The position numbers and the translations under genes are program-made. Under the pieces are notes generated by a model, which searched no databases, was not told the origin of the DNA, and saw only the letters and a program-made list of their open reading frames with translations. DNA of 64,000 bases, from NCBI GenBank assembly GCA_041170585.1, contig JBEDNN010000059.1:1-64000 (forward strand). Reading direction: 5' to 3'. Below are positions 1-8,363 of this stretch, piece after piece. Numbering within the stretch: the stretch's first letter is position 1; each line of letters begins with the position of its first letter. Source of the DNA: JBDLSY01 sp041170585. GTDB taxonomy: Bacteria > Pseudomonadota > Gammaproteobacteria > Burkholderiales > Burkholderiaceae_C.

Positions 1-10
1 TAACTTATTT

Positions 11-128
11 AATAATTTAATAATTTAATAATTTAATAATTTAATAATTTAATAATTTAATAATTTAATAATTTAATAATTTAATAATTTAATAATTTAA
101 TAATTTAATAATTTAATAATTTAATAAT
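11..128. repeat. 8-bp tandem repeat array upstream of tuf
   Basis: The unit AATAATTT is repeated head to tail almost perfectly for about 14-15 copies and ends roughly 80 bases before the tuf start codon. It fills most of the visible spacer upstream of tuf. No promoter is recognisable inside it. The array looks like a slippage product. Confidence 0.95.
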
Positions 129-205
129 TAAACAGTTTAGTAATTTAAGTCTACGTTATTTTAATTTTTAATTTTTCAAATAAATTTATTATCAAGGACC
201 CTATC

Positions 206-1396
206 ATGGCAAAAAGTAAATTTGAACGTAATAAACCACACGTCAATGTCGGCACAATTGGCCACGTTGATCATGGTAAAACAACATTGACAGCGGCTTT
301 AACAATGGTTTTGGCTGCTAAATTTGGTGGCGAAGCTAAAGCTTATGACCAAATTGATGCTGCCCCTGAAGAAAAAGCGCGTGGTATTACAATTAATACA
401 GCCCACGTTGAATACGAAACTGGCAATCGTCATTATGCACACGTTGATTGCCCAGGCCATGCCGATTATGTTAAAAACATGATTACAGGTGCGGCACAAA
501 TGGACGGTGCAATTTTAGTGTGTTCTGCTGCTGATGGCCCTATGCCACAAACACGTGAGCATATCTTATTAGCGCGTCAAGTAGGCGTACCTTACATTGT
601 TGTATTTTTAAATAAATGCGATATGGTTGATGATGCTGAACTCCTAGAGTTAGTAGAAATGGAAGTGCGTGAGTTATTAGATAAATATGATTTCCCTGGT
701 GATGACACACCGATTATTCACGGCTCTGCTAAATTAGCCGTTGAAGGTGATAAAGGCGAGATGGGCGAAGAATCAATCATTCGTTTAGCCGCTGCCTTAG
801 ATTCATATATTCCAACACCAGAACGTGCTGTTGATGGGGCATTCTTAATGCCAGTTGAAGATGTATTCTCTATTTCTGGACGTGGTACTGTTGTAACGGG
901 CCGTATTGAACGCGGCATTGTTAAAGTCGGTGAAGAAATTGAGATTGTTGGTTTAGTGGATACAGTCAAAACTACCTGTACGGGTGTAGAGATGTTCCGT
1001 AAATTATTAGATCAAGGTCAAGCGGGTGATAACGTTGGTTTATTATTACGCGGTACTAAGCGCGAAGACGTACAACGCGGTCAAGTATTATGCAAACCCT
1101 CTTCTGTTAAACCGCACACACATTTTACTGGTGAAATTTATGTGTTGTCTAAGGATGAAGGCGGTCGCCATACACCGTTTTTTAACAACTACCGTCCACA
1201 GTTTTACTTCCGCACAACTGATGTAACAGGTGCGATTGAACTACCAGAAGGTAAAGAAATGGTTATGCCTGGTGATAACGTATCCATCACTGTTAAGCTA
1301 ATTGCCCCGATTGCGATGGAAGAAGGTTTACGCTTTGCTATTCGTGAAGGTGGTCGTACTGTAGGTGCGGGTGTTGTTGCTAAAATTATGGCTTAA
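206..1396 (+). CDS. tuf: Elongation factor Tu
   Basis: EF-Tu is the GTPase that brings aminoacyl-tRNA to the ribosomal A site. The 396-residue length is standard. The G domain shows the P-loop GHVDHGKT (residues 19-26), DCPGHADY near 81 and NKCD near 136, followed by the two beta-barrel domains ending in RTVGAGVV. An AAGGA ribosome binding site lies about 9 bases before the ATG. tuf followed by rpsJ is the usual end of the str operon in betaproteobacteria; the gene upstream (expected fusA) lies outside the window. Confidence 0.99.
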   Translation: MAKSKFERNKPHVNVGTIGHVDHGKTTLTAALTMVLAAKFGGEAKAYDQIDAAPEEKARGITINTAHVEYETGNRHYAHVDCPGHADYVKNMITGAAQMDGAILVCSAADGPMPQTREHILLARQVGVPYIVVFLNKCDMVDDAELLELVEMEVRELLDKYDFPGDDTPIIHGSAKLAVEGDKGEMGEESIIRLAAALDSYIPTPERAVDGAFLMPVEDVFSISGRGTVVTGRIERGIVKVGEEIEIVGLVDTVKTTCTGVEMFRKLLDQGQAGDNVGLLLRGTKREDVQRGQVLCKPSSVKPHTHFTGEIYVLSKDEGGRHTPFFNNYRPQFYFRTTDVTGAIELPEGKEMVMPGDNVSITVKLIAPIAMEEGLRFAIREGGRTVGAGVVAKIMA

Positions 1397-1658
1397 TTAA
1401 GTATTATTCATACTTAATATAAACTTTGTTATAACTATTAATCATTAACTATTAATCATTAACTATTAATTATTAATTACTTTATTTTTAATTCTTAGTA
1501 TTACTTTATTTTTAGTTATTTAGTTACCTAACTTAGTTTCTTGGTTTTTGTTCTTTTGTAGCGGTTTTAAATAATTTAGTTGTTTATACCGCTACTTTGA
1601 TTTGCTAAAAATTAAATTATTATTTATTTGTTTAGCGTGTTCTTTGGGAATTTAATGT
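1397..1658. other. tuf-rpsJ spacer with short tandem repeats
   Basis: This 262-base AT-rich spacer carries about two and a half copies of a 14-base repeat (AACTATTAATCATT) between 1434 and 1475. No coding frame or clear hairpin terminator is visible. The separation suggests that rpsJ has its own promoter, but none can be assigned confidently. Confidence 0.6.
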
Positions 1659-1970
1659 ATGTCTAGTCAAAATATTCGTATCCGTCTTAAAGCATTTGAT
1701 TATAAGTTAATCGACCGTTCAGCCGCTGAAATTGTAGAAACAGCCAAGCGTACAGGGGCAGTGGTTCGTGGTCCAGTACCATTGCCTACACGCATTGCCC
1801 GTTATGATTTGTTGAGCTCACCGCATGTAAACAAAACAGCACGCGATCAAATGGAAATTCGCACACACCAACGTTTAATGGATATCTTAGACCCAACTGA
1901 TAAAACAGTAGATGCTTTGATGAAGTTAGATTTACCTGCAGGTGTAGAAGTTGAGATTAAAGTTAAATAA
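1659..1970 (+). CDS. rpsJ: 30S ribosomal protein S10 (uS10)
   Basis: S10 is a small-subunit protein and also the NusE antitermination factor. The 103 residues match the family over the full length, including RIRLKAFDYKLID, ETAKRTGAVVRGP, SPHVNKTARDQ and the C-terminal block around LPAGVEVEIKVK. The KTARDQMEIRTHQRLMD segment is of betaproteobacterial type. It normally heads the S10 operon (rplC, rplD, rplW, rplB and so on); here a terminator follows at once and the next gene is on the opposite strand. Confidence 0.98.
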   Translation: MSSQNIRIRLKAFDYKLIDRSAAEIVETAKRTGAVVRGPVPLPTRIARYDLLSSPHVNKTARDQMEIRTHQRLMDILDPTDKTVDALMKLDLPAGVEVEIKVK

Positions 1971-1996
1971 AAGCCAATAAGCTAATAAGCTTAAAT

Positions 1997-2029
1997 AAAA
2001 AACCACTTCGTCATTGCAGTGGTTTTTTA
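1997..2029 (+). terminator. Rho-independent terminator after rpsJ
   Basis: The stem arms AACCACT (2001-2007) and AGTGGTT (2018-2024) enclose a ten-base loop. An A-run before and a T-run after extend the pairing and supply the U-tract. It lies 27 bases past the rpsJ stop and would stop readthrough, isolating rpsJ from any other ribosomal gene. Confidence 0.85.
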
Positions 2030-2123
2030 TTAAGGTAATTTTGTTGCTTAAAATACTTATCGTATAGTACTATAAATTTAAAAGATAATAGCTAAAAATA
2101 ATATTTTTTTGGTTGAACTAAAG

Positions 2124-3728
2124 TTAGTTAGGTGTGCATAACAATAAAATTTCTTCAAATAAATTAACTAAATTATGTAAAAACTGATCAAATTCAGCTT
2201 GGTAATTTTTCTGATTGATACTACTTTTGATTAGTACATTATCGTAGTTGTTTCCTTTTCTGTGAGCTACACCAGTAGATCGTAGTCCTTGAATAGTTTT
2301 CAGTAATTTAATGTGATGTTCCACATTTGTTACATTTTTTACTTCTAATAGCTTCTCAATTAAAAAAATAGACTTAGCTTCTTTATTATTTATTTTTAAT
2401 AATTCTCTCAATTCCACTACATTTACGGAATCTATAGTTATTTTTGTTAAAGCTAAAATTTGCTCGTCAAATTCAGCTTGTTCATTGGTTATCATTGAAC
2501 GTAGAGATAAAAAATAATGTGCATCTTTTTCACATAGCGGTAAAAATAAACTCCAGCCATATCTTTTAAGCCACTGATTTTGAAGTTTTCTAAATTCATT
2601 TTTAAATTTATGTTCTGGGCTTTCTGGAACAAAAAAATTTCCCATCAAATTTCTTTGAATATTTGTTTCACTAATCTGCCTTCCATCTGGAATAATATTA
2701 AAAGTAGCCCAGTATTTTTGCTCATTTTCTGGTAGTCCTCTTCCAAGATCACCTAAAAATACAGATACACAATCAACTAAATTATTATCAAATCTAAGAT
2801 TCCAACCACCCCGCCTTGATAGACTACTATCACAAACCTCGTACTCTGAAGGTGAGCGATAATATTTTTGCATTACCTCTTTTTTAAAAAATACAGGTGT
2901 AAGATAGTGGGGTGCTTCTGGATTCGCTCCAAAATCATTACTTAGTAATTCAGGGTTTGACGTAAACATCTTTGGGGCATCATCATTACCACCAATTATA
3001 TATTCTATAAATTTTTTCTTTTCTTCAAAAGGCCAAACCTTAGATTCTTCAACTTTCCCACACAAAATGAGTTTTTTTCCCATAATTCTAGAATGAGATT
3101 TATATCCATTTGAGTAAGAAAAAAAATTTGAATAAATAGTATAAATCAGTGTTGAATTACTTTCATCAGCAGAAAAATACATTTCATTTTTAAAATGTCT
3201 ATTACGCTCAAAAAATAGCAAAAGATGCATTTGTTTTGCAGCCATAAATGATTTAAGATAGCTAAATTTTATTTGTATTTTTTGTTGTGTCATTTTAATA
3301 ACCTCTACTTCATCGCCAGTATCGTCAAAAGTAACATGGTTTGACGTGTCTTGGTCATAATAAAGGTTATGAAACAGCCTAAACTCTTCAAGAATTTCTA
3401 TGTAGCTTTCTTTCCTGCTGTGGAACTCTCTTTTTAAAATTAACCGTAGATAACCTTCTTTATCAGTATTAGCGTAATACTTTGGTGTCTCTATCCCATT
3501 TTTACAGACAGATAAAAAACCTGGATAGATACTTCCAATACTAAGATCCCAACAATGACCTTTGTCAAATATTTCTTTAGCTCTATCCAAGCTAACTAAG
3601 GCACAATACGTAGCACCGTCACTATCACCACCATTATTTGGTATAGTTTCATAAACAGTGACCCAATTTTCTTCACCATATTTATTAACAATCTCTGTAA
3701 TAAAGTCGCTAAATGGATTTTCTATCAT
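2124..3728 (-). CDS. Unrecognised 534-aa protein with HEPN-like C-terminal motif
   Basis: I do not recognise the family. The protein is acidic and hydrophilic, has no signal peptide or membrane segment, and appears cytoplasmic. The first 380 or so residues look mixed alpha/beta, with a Trp/Gly-rich stretch near 305-345. The last 120 residues look helical. They contain RSTGVAH (Arg483, His489), which fits the R-x4-6-H signature of HEPN ribonucleases, followed by a polar insert and a final hydrophobic helix. Apea-like HEPN proteins often act in phage defence, so a defence role is possible, but this is inference from one motif. The gene stands alone between rpsJ and queF, with no partner antitoxin next to it. 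The start ATG has only a weak upstream CGGAA. Confidence 0.75.
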   Translation of the reverse strand: MIENPFSDFITEIVNKYGEENWVTVYETIPNNGGDSDGATYCALVSLDRAKEIFDKGHCWDLSIGSIYPGFLSVCKNGIETPKYYANTDKEGYLRLILKREFHSRKESYIEILEEFRLFHNLYYDQDTSNHVTFDDTGDEVEVIKMTQQKIQIKFSYLKSFMAAKQMHLLLFFERNRHFKNEMYFSADESNSTLIYTIYSNFFSYSNGYKSHSRIMGKKLILCGKVEESKVWPFEEKKKFIEYIIGGNDDAPKMFTSNPELLSNDFGANPEAPHYLTPVFFKKEVMQKYYRSPSEYEVCDSSLSRRGGWNLRFDNNLVDCVSVFLGDLGRGLPENEQKYWATFNIIPDGRQISETNIQRNLMGNFFVPESPEHKFKNEFRKLQNQWLKRYGWSLFLPLCEKDAHYFLSLRSMITNEQAEFDEQILALTKITIDSVNVVELRELLKINNKEAKSIFLIEKLLEVKNVTNVEHHIKLLKTIQGLRSTGVAHRKGNNYDNVLIKSSINQKNYQAEFDQFLHNLVNLFEEILLLCTPN

Positions 3729-3808
3729 TATTAATTCCGTAAAAATATAGTGTTACACACATAAAATATAGTTCATATAGTAAAAATGGGGGATTAAACT
3801 CAATAAAT

Positions 3809-4672
3809 CTACTGCCGTGCTAATCTTATATTTTTAGGTAAAACATTAGGTGTACTAGTACGGTAAGGGTTAATATCTAAACCACCGCGACGCGTATACC
3901 GTGCATAAACAGTTAAGCGGGCTGGTTTACAACGCTGCCAAATATCCATAAATATACGCTCTACACAGTGTTCGTGAAATTCGTTGTGGTTGCGTAAGCT
4001 AACAATATATTGTAATAAGCCCACATGACATATCGGTACGCCTACATAGCTGATTGATACACTGCCCCAATCAGGCTGTCCTGTTACCAAGCAATTACTT
4101 TTAAGCAAATCACTATAAACCGTTTCTTCTATCGGCAGCTCATCTAAGGTCTTTAATAATTCTGGTGCAGGTAAATACTGTTGGCACTCAATATCCAATC
4201 GGTCAAGAGAAATACCTTCAAAAAAAATAATATTTGGACGCGTGTTTCGCTCTTTACTTAAAGGAAATTTTTCTATACATACAGATACTTTAATACCCGC
4301 AGCATCACTTAAATCATGATTCAGTAACTCCATTAAGGCATTTAAGCCGTGGTCTATACCTTCTAATTGAGTATTATTAAAACTATTTAGATACAATTTA
4401 AGTGATTTGCTTTCAATAATATTAGGACTATCTGCGGGTATAACAATGTGTGCCAGTGCAATTTGAGGTTTGCCTTTGCTGTTAAGCCAACCTACTTCAT
4501 AAGCAGTCCATAAATCTGCTCCAAAAAATACAGGCGACGTTAAAATACCTAATTCAGCACGTTTTATAACACGGCTAATCGGAAATAACAGACTGGCATC
4601 ATAATGGTCAGAATATTGGCTAGTTTTACCCAGTTGCGATTGGTCGGGGTTTGAATGAGTTGTTGATGTCAT
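3809..4672 (-). CDS. queF: NADPH-dependent 7-cyano-7-deazaguanine reductase
   Basis: QueF reduces preQ0 to preQ1 in queuosine synthesis for tRNA modification. At 287 residues this is the long, two-domain form. The substrate-binding motif ESKSLKLYLNSFNNTQ is near residues 87-102. The active site CLVTGQPDWGS carries the thioimide-forming Cys194 and the acid Asp201. The tail EHCVERIFMDIW and RGGLDINPYR are typical of the family. It is divergent from comF across a 71-base spacer. No other queuosine gene is in the window. Confidence 0.97.
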   Translation of the reverse strand: MTSTTHSNPDQSQLGKTSQYSDHYDASLLFPISRVIKRAELGILTSPVFFGADLWTAYEVGWLNSKGKPQIALAHIVIPADSPNIIESKSLKLYLNSFNNTQLEGIDHGLNALMELLNHDLSDAAGIKVSVCIEKFPLSKERNTRPNIIFFEGISLDRLDIECQQYLPAPELLKTLDELPIEETVYSDLLKSNCLVTGQPDWGSVSISYVGVPICHVGLLQYIVSLRNHNEFHEHCVERIFMDIWQRCKPARLTVYARYTRRGGLDINPYRTSTPNVLPKNIRLARQ

Positions 4673-4767
4673 AGACGTTTAATAAATTTTAGTAAATTTT
4701 AGTAAATAAAAATAATAATAATGCTGTTTAAAATACTTTAACTTTGAAAAAATTTGATTTTATCATT

Positions 4768-5505
4768 ATGTCTTATATTGAAAATATTAAAAATATTAAA
4801 AAAATAACTGCAACATTATTAGGACAACATTGCACTGCGTGTAATCAAGCGTGCTTTGGGTCAATTGTTTGCCCAACGTGTACAGATTTAATTACAAAAC
4901 GTAGACTATACACTGTGCGTTGTACACGGTGTGCCGTCATTTTAAACAAGCCTACTAATGAATCAATCTGTACAAGCTGCTTCACTCACCCGCCTGCCTT
5001 TGATACCACTGTGTGTGTAGGTGATTTTAACGAGCCACTAAGTCAATTAATCTCACAACTTAAATTTTCTCACCATTTAATCATAGCCTCTTGGTGTGCA
5101 GAACAATTAGCCTATTGCCTTAGTCATTTACCCAAGCAACAGCAACAGTTTGACTTAATTATTCCTATTCCATTGCATAGCAATCGCTTGCGTGAACGCG
5201 GTTTCAATCAATCATGGGAGATTATTCGGCATTTACCTTATATAACTCATCAAAAGCATTCTGTATTAGAGCGGCTACGCGATACCCCCAGCCAACGTGA
5301 ATTAAATGCGACTGAACGTATGATGAATGTAAAAAATGCTTTTATGGTAGATGAAAAATATTTAAAATGTGTTAAAAATAAGCGTATTTTATTGGTAGAT
5401 GACGTAATCACTACTACAGCGACTGCACAGGCAGCCAGTATCGCCTTAAAAGCGGGCGGTGCAGCACACATAACGCTGGCTAGTATTGCCCGTGTTAGTT
5501 ATTAA
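4768..5505 (+). CDS. comF: ComF family phosphoribosyltransferase-like protein
   Basis: ComF/GntX proteins have an N-terminal zinc-binding Cys cluster and a C-terminal phosphoribosyltransferase fold; they are linked to DNA uptake or DNA metabolism. Four CxxC pairs are visible in the first third. The PRPP-loop-like segment LLVDDVITTTATAQ is near the end, with RERGFNQ before it. An in-frame TTG at 4744 would add eight residues; I chose the first ATG. Divergent from queF and convergent with gltX, so it is a single-gene unit. Confidence 0.85.
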   Translation: MSYIENIKNIKKITATLLGQHCTACNQACFGSIVCPTCTDLITKRRLYTVRCTRCAVILNKPTNESICTSCFTHPPAFDTTVCVGDFNEPLSQLISQLKFSHHLIIASWCAEQLAYCLSHLPKQQQQFDLIIPIPLHSNRLRERGFNQSWEIIRHLPYITHQKHSVLERLRDTPSQRELNATERMMNVKNAFMVDEKYLKCVKNKRILLVDDVITTTATAQAASIALKAGGAAHITLASIARVSY

Positions 5506-5523
5506 ATAGCAATTAGATAGTAA

Positions 5524-7011
5524 TTAGATACTATTTAAAACGGTATTCAAATTAATATTTAAACGGTTTAAAGTTTCATTGCGTCCTAAAACAGTCAGCA
5601 TAGCATCAAGGCTAGGTGTTTGAGGAGTAGCAAATAAAGCAACACGAACAGGAATAGCTAATTGAGGCATTTTTAAAGAATACTGCTCTAATGTACTTTT
5701 AACAATAGTAGCAATATTATTTTTGTTCCAAGTGTTTTCAGACAACTGTGTTAATGCCTGTAAAAAGTGTGTCAGTATCAATTGATTAGGGATAATGTAT
5801 TGTTCACGCAATGCGTCAGTCATTATGGGAGCATTAATAAATGGTGCAATTAAATCAGCCAACTGTAGCAAAGTTTCAGCACGGTCACGCATTAACATAA
5901 TGGCGGATTTTAACTGATGTGTTACAACAATGCCTTGGTGTCGCAGTAACCAAGCGGCTATTTGTTCGATGGATGCTTGCTTAATATAATGAGCATTGAC
6001 CCAATTAAGTTTCTTATTGTCCCATTGTGCTGCTGATTTACTTAAATTACTGCCATCAAACCACGTAATTAACTCATCAGTTGTAAATAGTTCAACATCA
6101 CCATGACTCCAACCTAAGCGGGCTAAGTAGTTAAGCATAGCTTGTGGTAAATAACCTAAAGTATCGTACTGAATCACACTAACAGCCCCATGCCGTTTAG
6201 ATAACTTTTCACCATCAGCACCTAAAATCATAGGCAAGTGGCCATACTGCGGCAAAGTAGCCTTTAGGGCTTTTAACACATTTATTTGTCGTGGCGTATT
6301 ATTAATATGATCATCACCGCGAATAACATGTGTAATATTCATATCCCAATCATCAACAACTACACAAAAATTATAGGTTGGCACACCCATAGTGTCGCCT
6401 TTGGCAGCTGCTTCGGGCGTAACTGCACGGGCAATAATAAAATCATCGAGTTCACTGTTAGCAATCTTAATGATGCCTTTGACTAAATCGTCCCATATTA
6501 CTGCACCTTCTTGAGGTGTTTTAAAGCGTATAACGGGGGCTATAGCACTGGGTATTGAAGGTAACGTTTTACCCAATTCAGGCCGCCAAGTACCGTCATA
6601 ACGCGGCTTATCGCCATTCATTCTAGCCAGTTCACGCATAACCTCTACTTCAGCCGCAGTACTATAGCACGGATAAGCAGTTCCCTCTAATAGCATCTGT
6701 GCAATAACGGATTGATAACGCGTTATATGTTGCATTTGATAAAAAGGGCCTTCATCAGCGATTAAACCTAACCAATTCATACCTTCTAAAATAGCTTGAA
6801 CTGCTTCAGGCGTTGAGCGTTCAACATCAGTATCTTCAATACGCAATACAAACGTACCTTTTGTTGAATCATTGTTTACTTTGGCATAGTGTTTGGCATA
6901 AGCCCAGCTATACAATGCAGTGCGTGCACCGCCTAAATGCAAGTAACCCGTAGGTGATGGGGCAAAACGCGTCCGTACAGGCACATTTGAAGCTGTCTTA
7001 GTATTTGTCAT
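5524..7011 (-). CDS. gltX: Glutamyl-tRNA synthetase
   Basis: This class I synthetase charges tRNA-Glu (or both Glu and Gln tRNAs, depending on the species). The 495-residue length is normal. The HIGH-type motif is PSPTGYLHLGGAR near residue 20 and the KMSKS-type loop is EKLSKRHG near 270. The catalytic half contains GDDHINNTPRQINV. The C-terminal anticodon-binding half is helical and weakly conserved, as is usual. It runs convergent to comF with a gap of 18 bases. A family A repeat lies upstream. Confidence 0.98.
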   Translation of the reverse strand: MTNTKTASNVPVRTRFAPSPTGYLHLGGARTALYSWAYAKHYAKVNNDSTKGTFVLRIEDTDVERSTPEAVQAILEGMNWLGLIADEGPFYQMQHITRYQSVIAQMLLEGTAYPCYSTAAEVEVMRELARMNGDKPRYDGTWRPELGKTLPSIPSAIAPVIRFKTPQEGAVIWDDLVKGIIKIANSELDDFIIARAVTPEAAAKGDTMGVPTYNFCVVVDDWDMNITHVIRGDDHINNTPRQINVLKALKATLPQYGHLPMILGADGEKLSKRHGAVSVIQYDTLGYLPQAMLNYLARLGWSHGDVELFTTDELITWFDGSNLSKSAAQWDNKKLNWVNAHYIKQASIEQIAAWLLRHQGIVVTHQLKSAIMLMRDRAETLLQLADLIAPFINAPIMTDALREQYIIPNQLILTHFLQALTQLSENTWNKNNIATIVKSTLEQYSLKMPQLAIPVRVALFATPQTPSLDAMLTVLGRNETLNRLNINLNTVLNSI

Positions 7012-7049
7012 AAAGCGTAGATGCTTTCAGTAAAAATAGCCTATAAAAG

Positions 7050-7163
7050 GGTAATGTTAAATTTTAACTTTTACAGTATTTATGTTGGTATATTGTCTTG
7101 TTGATTTTACTAATTATTTCTTAATTATTAAATTTCTTTTATCAGTGATATTTGAACATTACC
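7050..7163 (+). mobile_element. Family A MITE-like element, copy 1
   Basis: A 114-bp element with ends GGTAATGTT and AACATTACC and no coding capacity. It is flanked by an exact 8-bp direct duplication, TATAAAAG, at 7042-7049 and 7164-7171. The interior is nearly identical to the other family A copies. It sits in the spacer upstream of gltX, between gltX and gcvH. Confidence 0.92.
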
Positions 7164-7274
7164 TATAAAAGCAATGCTATTTAATGCTATTAATAGTCGG
7201 TTATCTTTAATTTAAATCGGTTATTTTGAATAAATTATATTTAAACAAGTTATATTTAACTATTTTGAATACTA

Positions 7275-7661
7275 TTAAATATGTTTAATGTACTCTGTAG
7301 GATTCATTAACTGTTCAAGATTAACAGTACCTGATGGAGCGATTTTAACAATCCATGTACCATAGGCATCGGTATTTAATGCTGTTGGATTGTCGTCAAT
7401 GACTGCTGAATTAAATTCTAAAACTGTACCATCGATTGGCATGTGTACATCACTGGCTGCCTTTACACTTTCAACAACAGCACATACATCACCAGCTTTT
7501 AGCGACTGGCCTATTTTGGCATCACCACAAAAAACAATATCACCTAACATTGCCTGTCCAGCATTACTAATACCGATGGCGTAGTTACCGTCTGGTAACA
7601 GTTGTAACCACTCATGGCTAGTCGTATGAAAACGGTCAGTAGGAATAATTGAGTGTGTCAT
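7275..7661 (-). CDS. gcvH: Glycine cleavage system H protein
   Basis: GcvH is the lipoyl carrier that shuttles the aminomethyl group between the P, T and L proteins of glycine cleavage. The family segments SHEW, GDIVF, the lipoylated lysine in ESVKAASDVH and the block IDDNPTALN are all visible, and the length is standard. The frame extends upstream to a TTG at 7682, but that lies in the U-tract of the tRNA terminator; the ATG at 7661, with GGAT just before it, is preferred (7667 is an alternative). gcvT and gcvP, its usual neighbours, are not in the window. Confidence 0.96.
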   Translation of the reverse strand: MTHSIIPTDRFHTTSHEWLQLLPDGNYAIGISNAGQAMLGDIVFCGDAKIGQSLKAGDVCAVVESVKAASDVHMPIDGTVLEFNSAVIDDNPTALNTDAYGTWIVKIAPSGTVNLEQLMNPTEYIKHI

Positions 7662-7680
7662 AGTCATCCGTATTTTTAGC

Positions 7681-7708
7681 AAAAAAAAACAAGCTATTGT
7701 TAAGCTTG
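7681..7708 (-). terminator. Terminator after tRNA-Met
   Basis: Read on the minus strand, CAAGCT (7708-7703) pairs with AGCTTG (7695-7690) around a seven-base loop, followed by a run of nine T. It directly follows the tRNA 3' end and separates the tRNA transcript from gcvH. Confidence 0.9.
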
Positions 7709-7722
7709 CTTTTTAAAATTAC

Positions 7723-7799
7723 TGGTGGCGCTTCCCTGATTTGAACAGGGGACCTTCGGATTATGATTCCGCTGCTCTAACCAACTGAGCTAAAGCGCC
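7723..7799 (-). tRNA. tRNA with CAT anticodon, probably elongator tRNA-Met
   Basis: The 77-base cloverleaf on the minus strand has the acceptor stem GGCGCTT/AAGCGCC, the D-arm TAGCTCAGTTGGTTAGAGC, the anticodon loop ATCATAA (anticodon CAT), the T-loop TTCAAAT and an encoded 3' CCA. The anticodon stem AGCGGA...TCCGA resembles elongator tRNA-Met of proteobacteria more than initiator Met or the lysidine-modified tRNA-Ile2, but the latter cannot be fully excluded by eye. Confidence 0.95.
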
Positions 7800-7865
7800 A
7801 TATTTTGTAAAGTACAATTATTACATAGCTTGAAGAATTTTACAACTATTAATGAATAAATGAAA

Positions 7866-8096
7866 GGCATTGCTACTTTAATATGGTTAATTCGTATATT
7901 TATAATATTTTCTTAGCAAAAATAAGGCTTATTTTAGATAAAAAATACAAAAACGGTAATGTTAAATTATAACTTTTACAATATTTATTTTGGTGTGTTA
8001 TCTTACTAATTTTACTAATTACTTCTTAATTATTAAATTTCTTGTATCAGTGCTATTTGAACATTACCACAAAAACTATTTTTAAGTAGCAATACC
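7866..8096 (+). mobile_element. Family B MITE-like element (subtype 1), interrupted by a family A copy
   Basis: The left end GGCATTGCTACTTTAATATGG and the right end AAGTAGCAATACC define family B. Without the inserted family A element (7955-8068) and its 8-bp duplication it would be 109 bp, like other copies. The interior (TTCGTATATTTATAATATTTT) is subtype 1. The left flank AAATGAAA (7858-7865) has no match at this copy's own right end, but recurs after the second B copy at 8244-8251. Confidence 0.9.
7955..8068 (+). mobile_element. Family A MITE-like element, copy 2, nested in family B
   Basis: A 114-bp family A element with exact 8-bp duplications, ACAAAAAC at 7947-7954 and 8069-8076. The duplicated octamer is part of the family B sequence, so the order of events is readable: B inserted first and A later jumped into B. 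Confidence 0.93.
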
Positions 8097-8135
8097 AATT
8101 ATTTAATTTAAATATTTATTTAATTTAAAACTTTA

Positions 8136-8243
8136 GGCATTGCTACTTTAATATGGTTAAAGTATATATTTCTAAAATTTTCTTAGCAAAATAAAGCTTA
8201 CGTAAGATAAAAAACACAATAACTATTTTTAAGTAGCAATACC
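8136..8243 (+). mobile_element. Family B MITE-like element (subtype 2)
   Basis: A 108-bp family B copy in the same orientation as the interrupted one 39 bases upstream. The interior carries AAGCTTACGTAAG, which marks subtype 2. Its right flank AAATGAAA (8244-8251) matches the left flank of the upstream copy, and its own left flank does not match. The pair therefore behaves as one inserted unit. Confidence 0.9.
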
Positions 8244-8363
8244 AAATGAAAATTATAAAGCTGTTATGGACAATAAAAATAATAAAAACATTTAAAAGCA
8301 TTAAAAACATTAAAGTATTAAGTATTAAGCTATTGTTACATCATTCTATTGTTACATCATTTA

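Noticed and set aside
718..969. Minus-strand open frame inside tuf
   Set aside because: It lies wholly within the strongly conserved EF-Tu gene, codes a Ser/Thr/Pro-rich sequence with no family resemblance, and is a shadow of the plus-strand codons.
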